In this document: positions 1 to 11,110 of the stretch, one piece after another
How the letters are laid out: each line of letters starts with the position of its first letter
Numbering within the stretch: position 1 is the stretch's first letter
Notes under the pieces: generated by a model
Told to the model about the DNA's origin: nothing
The model's input: the letters and a program-made list of their open reading frames with translations, nothing else
The model's database searches: none
NCBI GenBank assembly: GCA_001938485.1
Contig: MQRK01224520.1
Coordinates: 19,783-83,782, forward strand
Reading direction: 5' to 3'
From: Girardia tigrina
Taxonomy: Eukaryota > Platyhelminthes > Tricladida > Dugesiidae
Length of the DNA: 64,000 bases
Translations under genes and position numbers: made by a program

Positions 1-152
1 TTAATTAGTACTTTAATTTAATATCATTAAATTAATTTCATTAGATTCAAATAATTAATCAAATAACATATCAATCCCATCTGGGTAGGAGAGTCACAAA
101 TCTAAACAGCATACAAACACCAAACTTACAACATTCACAATTATCCCTCACA
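1..152 (-). mobile_element. LTR-retroelement 5' block, copy A (fossil, cut by window edge)
   Basis: Read on the minus strand this begins TGTGAGGGATAATTGTG and runs through a conserved core (ACTCTCCTACCCAGATGGG) before leaving the window. It matches, base for base over long stretches, the plus-strand copy at 57299 and the minus-strand copy ending at 2379. I read it as the 5' end of a Ty3-like LTR element because sister copies are followed by a small gag-like reading frame. The interior lies outside the window. Confidence 0.55.
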
Positions 153-445
153 GAGATCTCTAAAAAGCGACAAGCTTACAATGAAATCTCGTCTCATTTA
201 AAATCAGTTTTTGATTCAACAAAACTACTGGAAAATATTTTTGATCTGCCAATGCACCACAAAAATATAAATTAATATAAATTAAAAATATAAAAATATT
301 TTTAATTCAAAGAGCACACAACATGCACTATATGTGTATAACAATAATATAGTTATATTAATGGTTTATATTGTAATGGTGAACCTCTCATCTATTTCAA
401 TGGTCCACCCCAACTAAAAATCAATAGCGCCCCCCGATAGTCCTC
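153..445. other. AT-rich stretch, nothing recognised
   Basis: No coding frame or RNA gene is seen. The last part, about 360-445, is less AT-rich and lies directly downstream (minus strand) of the zinc-finger reading frame, so it may be that element's 3' untranslated tail. Confidence 0.4.
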
Positions 446-1074
446 CTACGAGGTTGTCAGCTTTCCGCTTACGATGTCTCTTCGGACACACAGTAAAAGA
501 CGACCAACCATGTTCGTATGTTCCATGATTTTGCATTCATTTGGTAGTTCCGTTGACTTTGAACAGCCAGCAATGGGACAGTTGAAATTTCCTTTTTCAG
601 ATAATTCAGTTAAACGGAAATATAACACTTCTAAGGAGATTGTTTCCGAGAGATTCCTTGAAACATATGTATCGACGGTCCGTACCTGAATATTGCATGT
701 AATTGTTGAATTGTCTTCCTTCTTCCTGGTATCACCAATTAATATAACCCTACCACTCAAACCACCATCACAACAGTCACCTGCTTTTCGTCTTTGATAC
801 TTCTGTATAATTTGATTGGATTGATTTCTTCTTCCGTGTGATCTGTCTTGTAATGTCTGGTTAGCAACCCCATTGATGTATAGCTCTTGGAGCAGTACTG
901 ACACGGATAAGGTTTCTGCTTGTCCTTTGCCGTTTCATGATCCATTTAGATATGTCTATTGAGCTCCTTTTGTTCTGTAAAGGCCTTCTTGCAAAATAAG
1001 TGACATTGGACCATTTTCATTCTCGGTTTGATCAGTTTCGGAAGATCTTCGGTCTTCCTCCCTACGATACTCAT
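446..1074 (-). pseudogene. Zinc-finger ORF relic, copy 1 (repeat family)
   Basis: From an ATG at 1074 the minus strand reads a peptide with LPKLIKPRMKMVQ followed by C2H2-type fingers: one around CHLFCKKAFTEQKELNRH, one around CQYCSKSYTSMGLLTRH, and after a change of frame a third near FNCPIAGCSKSTELP. At least one stop (between the first two fingers) and one frameshift break it. A second copy with the same LPKLI..RMK block and finger lies at 22900-23420, so this is a dispersed repeat and not a single-copy host gene. Zinc fingers in front of a repeat-encoded protein are known from R2-like LINEs, but no reverse transcriptase is visible, so the class is open. Confidence 0.5.
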
Positions 1075-1196
1075 GTTGCGGATTAAATGATCGAGCCTGT
1101 CTCGCATTCGGAGTTGAAATTATTAATTATTCAAATAGATGTTATGTAATCACTGATAAATCCATGGTTACTAATCATGAACTTGCGTAATGACAA

Positions 1197-1800
1197 TTAC
1201 GAATTAATAATAAAAAATAATAACAAATTAAAAATAATAAAAAATTTAAAAAATCCAACAGATATTCCGTAAAAACATTTATTGTAATATGAGATAAAAT
1301 ATTTCAAAATATTTTCAGCGTTAAATGGTTGATTTGTAGATAATATGTTTTTTAGCATTGAAAAGCTTCTTTCAACTGATGCTGAAGAGACTTGACATTT
1401 CTGCAAAATAACATATTGTCTAGGAGATATGTCATTTTTAATTAAATTCATGATATTGTAAATATCATTATTTTTCAATAACCTTTTTTGACATAAGTTG
1501 ATAAATCACATAAATCTTCTCTAAACTGTATATTCTGCAAATCTTGATGTGCGTTTGAAATAGAATATGTAGTTCTTTCTGAATTCTCAACCAATGTTAT
1601 TAGATTTTCATAATCTCTCTTAATCTGAAGTAAATCAGAACTTAAAGCCTCATTTTTTAATGAGTCCTTTGCTCTTGTTACAATTAAACCATCCCCTGTA
1701 AATTCACCTACGATTAATCTAATTTTAGGCAAAATATCGGTATAATAAATTGTCATTTTAAGCCAAGACGTCCATCTGGTAATCACTGATGTAGGTGGAA
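1197..1800 (-). mobile_element. hAT transposase C-terminal relic
   Basis: The minus strand encodes TRWTSWLKMTIYYTDILPKI followed, after a stop, by VSSASVERSFSMLKNILS and a final ENILKYFISYYN. These are the landmarks of the C-terminal half of hAT transposases: the TRW..W block and the dimerisation domain with its SxERxFS motif. The N-terminal half with the BED finger and the first catalytic residues is missing, and one stop separates the two open parts. It lies directly downstream of LTR copy B. An old, dead DNA transposon; terminal inverted repeats were not found. Confidence 0.75.
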
Positions 1801-1939
1801 ATTACTCGTGAAATCTTTCTTGTGTGATGTTTTCTATATTGTATGAGGTGTTTATTGCGGTTTTCCTATGCCTCCACAGAAAGTTGTCCTATTAGTAAAA
1901 ACACATCAGATATTTTTGTTGGTCTATGTATTAATTGGT

Positions 1940-2379
1940 AGCAACATCCAAATTCGCGTTTAAACATTTATTAATAACACAAACAGACTTATTATCAGTA
2001 GCACAATTTGCGGAAAGCATCGTTCTAGATTAATATGTTTTTGTAGCTCTATTCGAATCTTTAAATTAATTATTGAGATAAGAATAATATTAACTTTTAA
2101 TTTCTCAACATTTTATTGGATAAAAATGCATTAAGCATTTTGTAAAATAAACATTAGTTTTTAAATTATATTAAATTCAATAAGTTAAATCGTTTACTCA
2201 AAATATTATTAAAATTTATAATTATAAAACTTAATTAATTTGTATTTTAAAAATAATCGCATTAAATTAATTTTATTAGATTTAAATAATTAATCAATAA
2301 CATATCAATTCCACCTGAGTAGGAGAGATGAGACTTCATTCAAACAACAAAATTACAACATTCCGAATTTTCCCTCACA
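1940..2379 (-). mobile_element. LTR-retroelement 5' end, copy B (fossil)
   Basis: Minus-strand copy of the TGTGAGGG family. It starts at 2379, has the ACTC/CTCC..CTCAGGTGG core, an AT-rich leader of about 300 bases and then a small Cys-containing gag-like start at 2020 (contains SVCVINKCLNAN). The same order and peptide (SVCVVNKCLHSN) occur at 57299-57809 on the plus strand, so the two are members of one family. Only the 5' end is present. Its outer end abuts the Transib relic, whose coding part stops at about 2395, suggesting that this copy landed inside Transib. Old and broken. Confidence 0.6.
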
Positions 2380-2394
2380 TTAATATTTTATGTA

Positions 2395-4190
2395 TCGATA
2401 CAGGAAAGTAGTACCATGGATATTTTTCAACGATGCTTTTGCTATTCATAAACAGTAATCTGCAAAGTGATACATTTTGATTGTATATCCACTTGAAAGA
2501 ACTCGAAGAATAGTACACACCGGTTTAAAATATCAGCATTGATTGCAGTGATTTTTGATGATGTTTCAACGTCTCAAAAAATCTTCATACAGTGTTTCCG
2601 TCGTTTGATATATATACACCTCCAGGACGAACCATGTCAAATTTTAGTCCATCTCATCCTTTAACACAAATTGGATGCTTTTTTTCCTTTGATTGAATGA
2701 ATGCTGATCTTTGTCGTTTCTAACTTGGTAAGTTTTGAAATCCAAACGATATGACACGTGTAGAAAGTATTCAAAAAATCGAATCCATCTGTGCAAGGTA
2801 GACAGACTATAAGATAATATACAACTTCAATTCTAGTAAAATTTATTAATACACAAACATTTTTAATTTTCACGCGACTTCTGCCAATATTTAAACAAAA
2901 TTTTTTTTGTTTATAAAATCGCATTTCTAAAATAGGAGAGTTAAATATATGAATGTTTTTGAACCATGATTAATTAAATTTTATTATAAGTTCTTTACAT
3001 TTATTATTTACAAATATTAATTTATCTCACACAGACAATATGTGGTTGCTGACTGCTTTACAGGTCGGTTTACAGCTTTTTCGATGTCTTTCATCATTAT
3101 TGGAGTTGCATCCAAAATATAACCTCGCTGTGCAGATTTTGTGTTCGTGATGGCGTAGAATACTTTCACATCTATCATCGAAAGTACCATTTTGTGATGA
3201 GTTCTGCATTCTCTACCGTTGATTTCTTCATTATTCGAGATAGGGGCATCAATTTGCGAAGTTACATGTTGCTCTTCAGATTTAGAAACATTGGTATTTT
3301 ATTTGACGAAATGAAGGGCATCGATTTTGAAATACTACTTTATTGTTTGTTGTCATCTTAATCGGCACCTAAGAGGTAAAAAATATGCTGCAATCGGATT
3401 TTTTGCACTACCACCGCTATATCGTTGCTTGTAGTCGCTATGACCAGAACTACCTTTGATTCCCCGCCAAATTAACTAATTCATCATTTGTTAATTCTGC
3501 AATAGTTTTCGTATTTGCTTTAAGAATTCGTGATGACATGTGATTTAAAAGCTCCTGTAGATTGGCTTCAGCAGTTGTATTGGTAATGGTGACTGTAGTT
3601 TTTGGCGGATAACATGCCTTCTTATAGCCCTTTTTAATCAAGCATTTTCTTATGTGATCATAGCTCGTTACGCTTAAGATTTTATCGACGATCATAGCTA
3701 ACGCTTCGTCGGTTGTGAATGGAATTTTTTTTGGTTTTTCATAAGCAGTAATTATTTTTGAAGCTGATCAAAATGCTTCAAAAATCTACTTACAACATCC
3801 TTGTGAATCAATCTGATACTCATTTCAGCTTCAAACAAGAGCTCCTGGGCTCTGACGTTTTGTCTAATTTCTGAAGTTCTTTTTCGCTTTTGAGAAGGAA
3901 GATCTTCAAAACTCTTCTCTGTAGCGGGCATCCGGGTCTACTTCTTAATCTAATTCCGCAAGATATTGTCGGGAGTTGATTTACAGCGGCAGATGGTAAA
4001 TCAAATGACTTTTCAAACAATTTTAAATGCAATATACAATTTCTGGATGAAGTCTACCTGTGTCAGTAATCCGTATTTTTTCGTAATTTGAACAAAGGTT
4101 TTTGACTTTAAGTTTCAGTTCTGCTATAGCTGCATCTGATAATGTTTACAAATCAATTTGGAAGAAACGAAAAATTTCATTGAAAACCAT
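2395..4190 (-). mobile_element. Transib transposase relic (RAG1-related DNA transposon)
   Basis: On the minus strand, in order, blocks typical of Transib transposases appear: RPGCPLQRR with a Lys/Glu-rich stretch near 3900; SYDHIRKCLIKKGYKKACYP (3600-3680); GSSGHSDYKQRY (3410-3450), the neighbourhood of the first catalytic Asp; ITNTKSAQRGYILDATP then MMKDIEKAVNRPV (3050-3160), the zinc-binding region; RFFEYFLHVSYRLDF (near 2770); and ILRVLSSGYTIKMYHFADYC (near 2470). The blocks lie in several frames, so there are several frameshifts and stops, and the residue before GSSG is Lys where family members carry Asp-Gly. The C-terminal part with the catalytic Glu is lost where LTR copy B begins. Transib is the family from which RAG1 is thought to derive. 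No inverted repeats were identified. Confidence 0.75.
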
Positions 4191-4269
4191 TTTAACAAGG
4201 TCTACGATCGATGAACATTTACAATTCTGCTAAATTTCAAAAAGACGTTTTTTCTAAATTTTGTCAACG

Positions 4270-5070
4270 TTCGACGTCTCTGCAAATAAAAAATAGTAAA
4301 AGAACATTATTTAAGGTTAATAGGACAAGGTCAATTATTATTATAAAATTAAAAATTCGATTAAAAAATTCATTATGGAGGTAGGTTCACTTGACAGCCT
4401 CTAGCAAATTTCGTCATAATACGTCATGACTCAAACGAACACGAAATAATCTTAATATATCAATATAAGATTTTAAAACGAGATAATGAACAATCCGAAA
4501 TAATCTTCGATGTTGCAGTCAATTTAAAACAAAAAAAAATAATTACAAGAGACGTATCACGTTAAAATATAATAAAGAAAAAACCTTAATTCCTGAAAAC
4601 GTTAAATCCTGAAATTCTTATTAATTATTTGATTGATCCATGGTCATTAGTGACGGGTGAGTGTTTTATAATTGATGTTATATCACTTTAACTCTCGGTA
4701 AAAAAACGATTATTTTTGATAAGTTCACAATCACTGACCTCAAGTGACACATTTAAAATGGAAATCGATCAAAAATATTTATATCACAATTATTTTATAT
4801 GTTGTTGTACACATACGTCTTTAAAATTTTAACTTAAAAATTTAAACACAAAAATTTTGAATTAATATCGTCATTTGGCATTTTCCCACACTGTGCGCTG
4901 GAATGGGTCTTGGTGAGGAAAACCGATCTCTCCACAGTCGAGTGGTTCGGGACTCGGCTGGCTCGACCTATGTAAAAGTTCACAAAGTAACGGGTATACT
5001 ACACGAAACATGAATTTCTCTATACCCGAACTCAACTTTTGAAATAGTAGGACCTCTCCTTTTTGAGGTT
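4270..5070. other. Non-coding AT-rich stretch with a GC-richer patch
   Basis: No frame or RNA gene is supported. About 4885-4975 is clearly richer in G+C than its surroundings and contains self-complementary tracts (TCGAGTGG, CTCGGCTGGCTCGA). I see no match to a known RNA. Confidence 0.35.
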
Positions 5071-5071
5071 T

Positions 5072-5958
5072 TCAGGTTACCCCTGAAAAATCTTTAAAAT
5101 TACTTTTTTTGATCCCAGGTATTAGCATTCCGGCCCGTAGAAACGCGCCCAAAAAATCTCCGAAGACTGTCTTGCAATCAATAATTTTCGCCCTAACGAA
5201 GGCGATTTTCCATTCGAATATTGTATTACTTTCACAATTAGACGTTTCTAAATGACTGTCCAAGTCCGTAATCCAGTACCACAAATATTATAGATGTTCT
5301 GGATGGTTTCGGAATAACAGAGAACACTTTGCAATAATGTTTCGGGTTTTTCAACCATATATTTATGTTTTTCTTACAACAATTGGTGAGAATAACAATC
5401 AACAATAGTCTGAGATTGCATGATTTGATCCCAATAAAAGTACTGATCGTGAGGAAGATTGTTTTCAAAAAACATTGATATTTGCGGTTCTGAATTCGCA
5501 ACCATTGGAAATCTGACACTCTTGAAACTCGATGATGAAAACGATTTTTGTGAATCTGATTGATTTTTAGTTCTGTTTGAGATAGATAGAGAATTAGATG
5601 CATATGAACTCGGTTTTGATTGACTCAAATCCGTATTCATTGTAATTAATATTTATATATAATGATTAATAACAATTATTTAATATAATGATTAATAACA
5701 ATTCTTATTCTATTTTTTAACATATTAAAACAATGCAATTTTATAATAATATAAACATTTTTTATAAAGTTTTCTTTCCTCTTTTTTTTAACAAATAGCA
5801 TATAAATTTTCTATTAAATTAAATAAAATAATTTTAAACGGTTTTATATATATATAAAGTATTGAAATTAGAATTCAAAATTCCAATTTGAAATTTTCAT
5901 TTTTAGTTTTAATTTAAATAATTTTTGATGTGGAACAACCACATTGTGTTCTACAACA
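5072..5958 (-). mobile_element. Possible LTR-retroelement 5' end with gag-like ORF (fossil)
   Basis: Read on the minus strand, a sequence starting TGTTGTAGAACACAATGTGG at 5958 is followed by an AT-rich leader of about 300 bases and a Ser/Asn-rich frame starting at 5640 (MNTDLSQSKPSSY). Further coding-like sequence with FVRAKIIDCKTVFGDF continues toward 5072. The layout, a TG start, AT leader and then a small hydrophilic N-terminus, is the same as in the better-supported LTR fossils here, but no diagnostic domain is visible. Broken; family not assigned. Confidence 0.3.
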
Positions 5959-5959
5959 T

Positions 5960-8300
5960 GTTTATTTGGTTTTCAGTTATCGACTAGTGAATTTTGTTAT
6001 CCTTCTATATTAAAAATTTTGATATAATTTATTGACTGCAGTATATTGTGTTGCGATCCGTGCCGTACGTTTCGTCACACTCTACCTAGAACCAAACCAT
6101 GCAACTGGTTATTAGAAAACCCCACAATCTTATTTTCGAACTTAATCAACAACCATTCATCACCCAGTAAACATAACAAACAGAAGAGAAGACGATATCA
6201 TAATAAAATATTTATTGATAAAAACTATGCTTTGCAGATTTGTAGTGCCATTTCCTCCAAGCTGCGTCCAAGCCAGAAGCTCTCCTTCAAAAATAGTAAT
6301 AAATAGCGCTAAACCAACGTAAAGTAACTTACACAGCTGTAGAAGTGTTTCCCTTTGAGCTGGCACCTAGTCCGGTACTTCAGGGTTAAAGAATGTCATC
6401 GCAAACCCACTATGGTGCCTCGTCTGCCCCACAGCCTTTCCAAAGAACCCTGAACCATGATAAAAAGTCAGAAATCGTTAATTAATTTTTTGATAAATTT
6501 ACCGAATCCTAAATTAGCTGCAATGGAATAGTCAGCAGCTGTTCCGAAAATATCACATCGATTAATCGTGAATCAGCAATGATTAATTTCATCTCAGTAG
6601 TTGTTGTATATTTAAAAATATTGAAAAACGATCTATATATTTTGATATTTATTTATGAATGATCGACAGCAATTTTGACAGTTGATTTAATAACTATCGT
6701 GAGCGCTGATTATAAAGCGAACTGAATTCGTGCAATCTCTACTTTATTCGTGCTTTGGATTACTGTTATCGCTCGAAAAATCGCACACTTGATTGACTAA
6801 TTTGTCATTAACGCTATTGTATATCGCGCTGTTGCTCACTGTTGTGGAAATATAATTTTTGAGATAATAATAATAATTATATAATAATTGAGATTTAACA
6901 GTAGTTATAGAGCCTCCGATGTTCCCTGTTGTATTTGCTCTAGATTGTGTTACTACGCATACTCATCTGTCAACTTTCTGAATAGAAGCGCAAACCACTC
7001 CTTACAGAGAAAATTAATGAATACATTCACACCACGTTATGTGGGTTTACCAGTAGCGGAGTCAGGAAAATATTTTTAAAATGTATTGATACCACATACA
7101 AAGGTCCGAAGTTTGGCTGCAGTCAGTTACATTGTCTGCGAGTAACCGCCTGAACAATCACCAATAGAATATCAAAGTAGAAAGTTCACATCCGAGACAC
7201 GGCATGGGAGTCTACCATCAAGAGAAACCATGACGAAATGGAATTTAATTTCAAACCTACAAAATTAATCAAAAATTGTGACGATGATTTTTTACAAAAA
7301 TCCTAAAGTTAATTATCAACCTAATCAATTACAATCAATTAAGTTAACAATCAACCTGTTCGAGTTTACTTATAAAATTAAAGGTTTTAACTTGAAAAAG
7401 GTTCTATACAAAAAGCAATTGAGGTAATTGAGACAACGTTGAGCAATATTTTTTATAACTCTTCAATAGCCCCTTTACATGTGGCATTTCATCGGTTATT
7501 CTAACTCACGTTTAGGACGTAAACTAGTTAGTCGACTTCAATGTAGTTAATAAATCTCGAAAGATTTAGCAATATTTTATTATTATGCCGTAGGAGATTA
7601 AATTTTAGAATACATCTTTATTTTGTTCAATTACCGATTGAGATGATATGGTCTATAATTGATTATTATCAAAGAGTGCCTTCGCCTCCCATACCATTTT
7701 GATTCTGTTACTTATTCGTAGAGCCATTTAACTCTTATATCTTTTATTTATTTTATCGTTGCTTAAATAGTATTTCTGATTAATTTCGTGACCTTGTAAA
7801 TAAGTAAATTTAGGTTCTAAAAAATTTGGAACAGGACTCGTTCACATAAGATGGTAGTAAGTAGTTAGACTGGGGTTCAAAATAATGTTATTGGACATAT
7901 AAATATTCAGTTCATGTACCAATTAAACAGTGTAGGAGTGCGAACGTATACAGTCAATAGGAGCCGCATCAAGATTTTAAAATATTTTCAAGAGCCACAC
8001 TTAAAATACTGAGGTGATTAATACAAAAACATGTATAATGTAATTTACATTAAATTATTAGATTTTCTGCAGATACATAAACTGATACAGTATTAAAAGA
8101 AAACAATTCAAGTTTGAAATTCCAAAATAAGCAAAAATAAATATAAAACCAATATATTTACTACATCTATGACATTGGTAGAGTATTTTTCGTCAAATCT
8201 TTAAAGTTTGGAATGGAATTAGTTAAAGTAGTTAGATGGTCATTTGTTAATTGGGAACGATATTTTGTACAATGATTCACATGAATAAGCTGTGTCGAAA
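5960..8300. other. AT-rich non-coding stretch
   Basis: Short open frames around 6046-6366 and 6888-7079 have no recognisable domain and lie in overlapping frames on both strands. I see no splice-bounded exon, RNA gene or repeat match that I can support. Confidence 0.35.
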
Positions 8301-8308
8301 ATAGAAAG

Positions 8309-8455
8309 TACAGGGTTTGACATTGAATTAAGATAATTATAAAAAATTTTTTACATAAATGAGAGATTTTATTGTTGAAAGATCCTTAAAAATATGCTGA
8401 CAAATAATATTTAACCAAAAATTGTAACAATTATACCAACAATTTGAGCGGCTGT
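8309..8455 (+). mobile_element. Solo end of the Tc1-like element (inverted-repeat fragment)
   Basis: After a TA dinucleotide the sequence runs CAGGGTTTGACATTGAATTA and then through a long tract that includes GAGAGATTTTATTGTTGAAA and CAAATAATATTTAACC. It is the reverse complement of the right end of the Tc1-like element at 28040-28164 and matches the left part at 23960-24060. No transposase follows, so this is a solo end or an internally deleted copy. Confidence 0.65.
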
Positions 8456-9157
8456 CGTTCCATGAGTGGTATTTGACGCTGAATGTCATTCTCATTGTCA
8501 CGCAGGTCACGAAGAATATCGAGAATGTCGTGAAACATAATCCAAAATATAATAAGTGATAAATTTGACGTAATCTTGCATGTTATGATTGAATATGCAA
8601 AGAAAATAAGAATAAATCATACCATCCGATTCTTCGTATTTTAACGATTCATATTATTGGATCGATATTAATTATTTTTTATTTATATATAGTAGTAGGG
8701 AAGCTACTATAATACTTTTATTATTTTAATATTAATATCTAAAAATCTGTCGCATACTAAACAAAAAAAATCATGTCGCAAAGAATGACATATCGAGTTC
8801 GTATTTATTTTTGTATTATTGGTAACTTTTCCCGAAATTTCAAAAGGAGCTGCACGGAACCTTTAAAAGAGCCACATTTCGGCACCCCTGTAATAGTTAT
8901 ATTAGTCCATCGAAACGAATTAATAATTAATATAAGCCATCACTAAGTACAAGGCAAACTTTGACTGATATTTATTGTTGTAATAGCGTGATTTAATAAC
9001 AAATAGGCTGATTAGATAAGATAAAATAATACGGAGACCAAGAGTGTTCGATTCGCTAGTGGGGGTGGATACTACAGCCGAATCTCACCGAGCCGAAATC
9101 ATTTCTTTCATGTGATCACATTTACCGCCAGAAATTTCACAAGGAAACCTTTTCCAC

Positions 9158-9296
9158 GACAAAATATAGCGGACAAAATATCGCCGAAAATAATATAGCG
9201 GGCAAAATATTGCCGATAAAAATATCGAGTGACAAAAATATCGCGGTCAAAAATATAGTGTGACAAAAATATAGCAGGTTAAAATATCGCGGAACT
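9158..9296. repeat. Iterated GGNCAAAATAT array beside MULE-1
   Basis: About eight imperfect copies of a 15-20 base unit, with cores such as GGACAAAATATCGC, GGGCAAAATATTGC, GTGACAAAAATATCGC and CGGTCAAAAATATAG. It lies about 270 bases beyond the downstream end of the MULE-1 coding remnant. Arrays of this kind are known as subterminal transposase-binding repeats in long MULE ends, which is my reading here. Confidence 0.55.
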
Positions 9297-9564
9297 AAAA
9301 TTTAGACTTATGTAATTAAATTAAAAGTTACTATAATTATTAAAAATTTTTTAAAAAAATTTAAAAATCTTGGTAAAAATTATTCCTGAATAAAAGTTAA
9401 GGTTCTAGAATGAAATTATAGTTTGACAAAAATATCAGATTAAAATATTATAATTATTAAACAATTTACAAAATTTATGTAAATAATTAAAAAAATATCT
9501 TCAAACGTTTTCAACAAAAGACAAAACAGTATTATAATTTTTTATTATAACAGAATTAAGATGC

Positions 9565-10289
9565 TTGAAGATGGAAATTGTACGCTATACCTCTTAGGTA
9601 TTCATCCAAATTTCTTTGATCGTACTGTAGAACAACTAATTAAATTCTTTCTGCTGTGTCAATATAAATTTTTCTTGATTGACTTGTATTAACTGCTGAT
9701 ATAAATTGTTCAATTTTCAACTTATTCATATTTTGCTCTTTTTGAATCGCCTCGATGAATTTCCAAAGAGAAGGATGATATGAACTAATATTTAACTAAA
9801 TGCACGATGCCATCTTTCAATTGAATTATTGGTTTTAAGCAAATCGTTCACCACAGTATCGTAGAAATTCCATAGCTTAATCGGATATCTTGCAAGTCGT
9901 CTCGTACCATTTCGGTTCAGTCTTCCTATCCAATTGTCTTCAAAATAATCGAGGAGAGGCTGCAAAAGTAATTCAATCTCTTTGAAAAAGCTTGTATTGA
10001 TGAGAATATCATACCAATCGATGACATCATACAATGGAACTAATGATAGAGCTAACAGTTGACGAAGAATTAAGTGAGAAGTCCGCAATTTTTGTGTCAA
10101 TATACCGTTGCATAATTTTATTGTTGCACGAAATTTGTCTCCATATACATTGAGCAAAGTGAAAAACACATCCTTTGTTAGATGCAGTAGGAAAACATCT
10201 TTGAAAGCATTAATTGCTGCGGTTTTGAAATCAGTCATCATGGTTAGTTGATTGAGTAAAGGTTTTAAATCTTTTATCGCCCGAAACAT
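9565..10289 (-). mobile_element. MULE-1 transposase remnant
   Basis: The minus strand encodes the second half of a MULE-type transposase: TDFKTAAINAFKDVF (around the second catalytic acid), a long helical stretch, then NDLLKTNNSIERWHRAFS, the NxxE.WH motif common to animal MULEs. After a stop, the same frame goes on with SSYHPSLWKFIEAIQKEQ, and later sequence reads LDEYLRGIAYNFHL, the usual C-terminal end. The first catalytic DGTF block is absent, so the N-terminal half has been lost. The region upstream is occupied by the WDR46-like fragment. A dead copy. Confidence 0.75.
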
Positions 10290-10337
10290 CTTAAAATAAG
10301 TTGTGGACGAGCCGTTATTCGAAAATATTGCAATAAA

Positions 10338-10680
10338 AACTGCTACAAAAAGAACTTAAAGACGCTCATTGAAAACATTGGAGCGACAAAAAATGTGGTT
10401 GAACATTATAATGTTTTACTGACGACCGAAAAGATTTATTACTGAAAATTTGAGTAAAAAAGAAATAGTGGAGACACTGGACATCAGTACTTGCACAAAA
10501 AATCAATTTAAAGCTAAAAAATGGCCCGTGTTTCACGGATTTCACACGAGATGGTCGATATTTATTGATTGATGGACAGCACGATCAATTTGTAGTAATC
10601 AATTGGAAAATGAAAAAGGAATCATTTGATATTAACGTGAGAGAAAAAAATAGTGTTGTCAAAGATCTACACGGGAAAGT
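10338..10680 (+). pseudogene. WDR46/UTP7-like WD-repeat protein fragment
   Basis: Three collinear pieces match the start of the WD40 domain of WDR46 (yeast Utp7), a component of the small-subunit processome that acts in nucleolar 18S rRNA processing: NVVEHYNVLLTTEKIYY, then NLSKKEIVETLDIST, then LKLKNGPCFTDFTRDGRYLL with VVINWKMKKESFDINV. Human WDR46 has the same order (DIVxAVDI, FDLKLDQFGPYRLDYTRNGR, CEINVMETVRDVRWLH). The pieces are joined by frameshifts near 10440 and 10500, the second at a run of six A, so base-calling error is possible. After LHGK at about 10680 the match ends. I read it as a partial pseudogene copy, wedged next to MULE-1, unless the two shifts are sequencing errors. Confidence 0.6.
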
Positions 10681-10779
10681 AAACACCAATTCTCAACCGG
10701 ATTACAAGATGTTTCATGTTGAAATTCTTTCACAAAAATTTCCGGAATTCGCTCTCCGTGATTCAGACCAGACATTCTA

Positions 10780-11110
10780 ACACTATACTGCTTTCCGGAT
10801 TCGAAATTCACTAACGTCGGATTGGGGGTAATGGATCTGTTTTCCTTCTTCGCAGGTGAGATTTCCTATCTCCCCCTCACGACCCGGAGATGCTGAAATT
10901 TCGACGCTCATGCGTGCCAGCTCTGCTGCATGCACACTCACCAACATCAAGTAGTCACGACATAATCTAGATCATCACCAATGAACGCCAGAGTCACTTG
11001 ACGGGTATACCCCGGTCTAAGTATCCGAAGGAGCTTCAACTTACCTACGGCTTGCAGATGGGTAAGGAGGCAAGTCTAACCGTAATTTCCTGAGAAATGG
11101 TGAAATTTAA
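10780..11110. other. GC-richer patch of unknown nature
   Basis: About 330 bases near 50% G+C inside DNA that is around 25% G+C. It contains CACGACCCGGAGATGCTGAA and TTGACGGGTATACCCCGGTC. No open frame longer than about 50 codons and no tRNA, 5S rRNA or snRNA landmarks could be recognised. It may be the tail of an element or a short interspersed repeat. Confidence 0.35.

Noticed and set aside
3027-3209. Kunitz-type Cys pattern (CTARLYFGC..CKPTC) in a minus-strand frame
   Set aside because: The neighbouring frame reads ITNTKSAQRGYILDATP, a Transib block in register with the other Transib pieces, so the cysteines are an out-of-frame accident.
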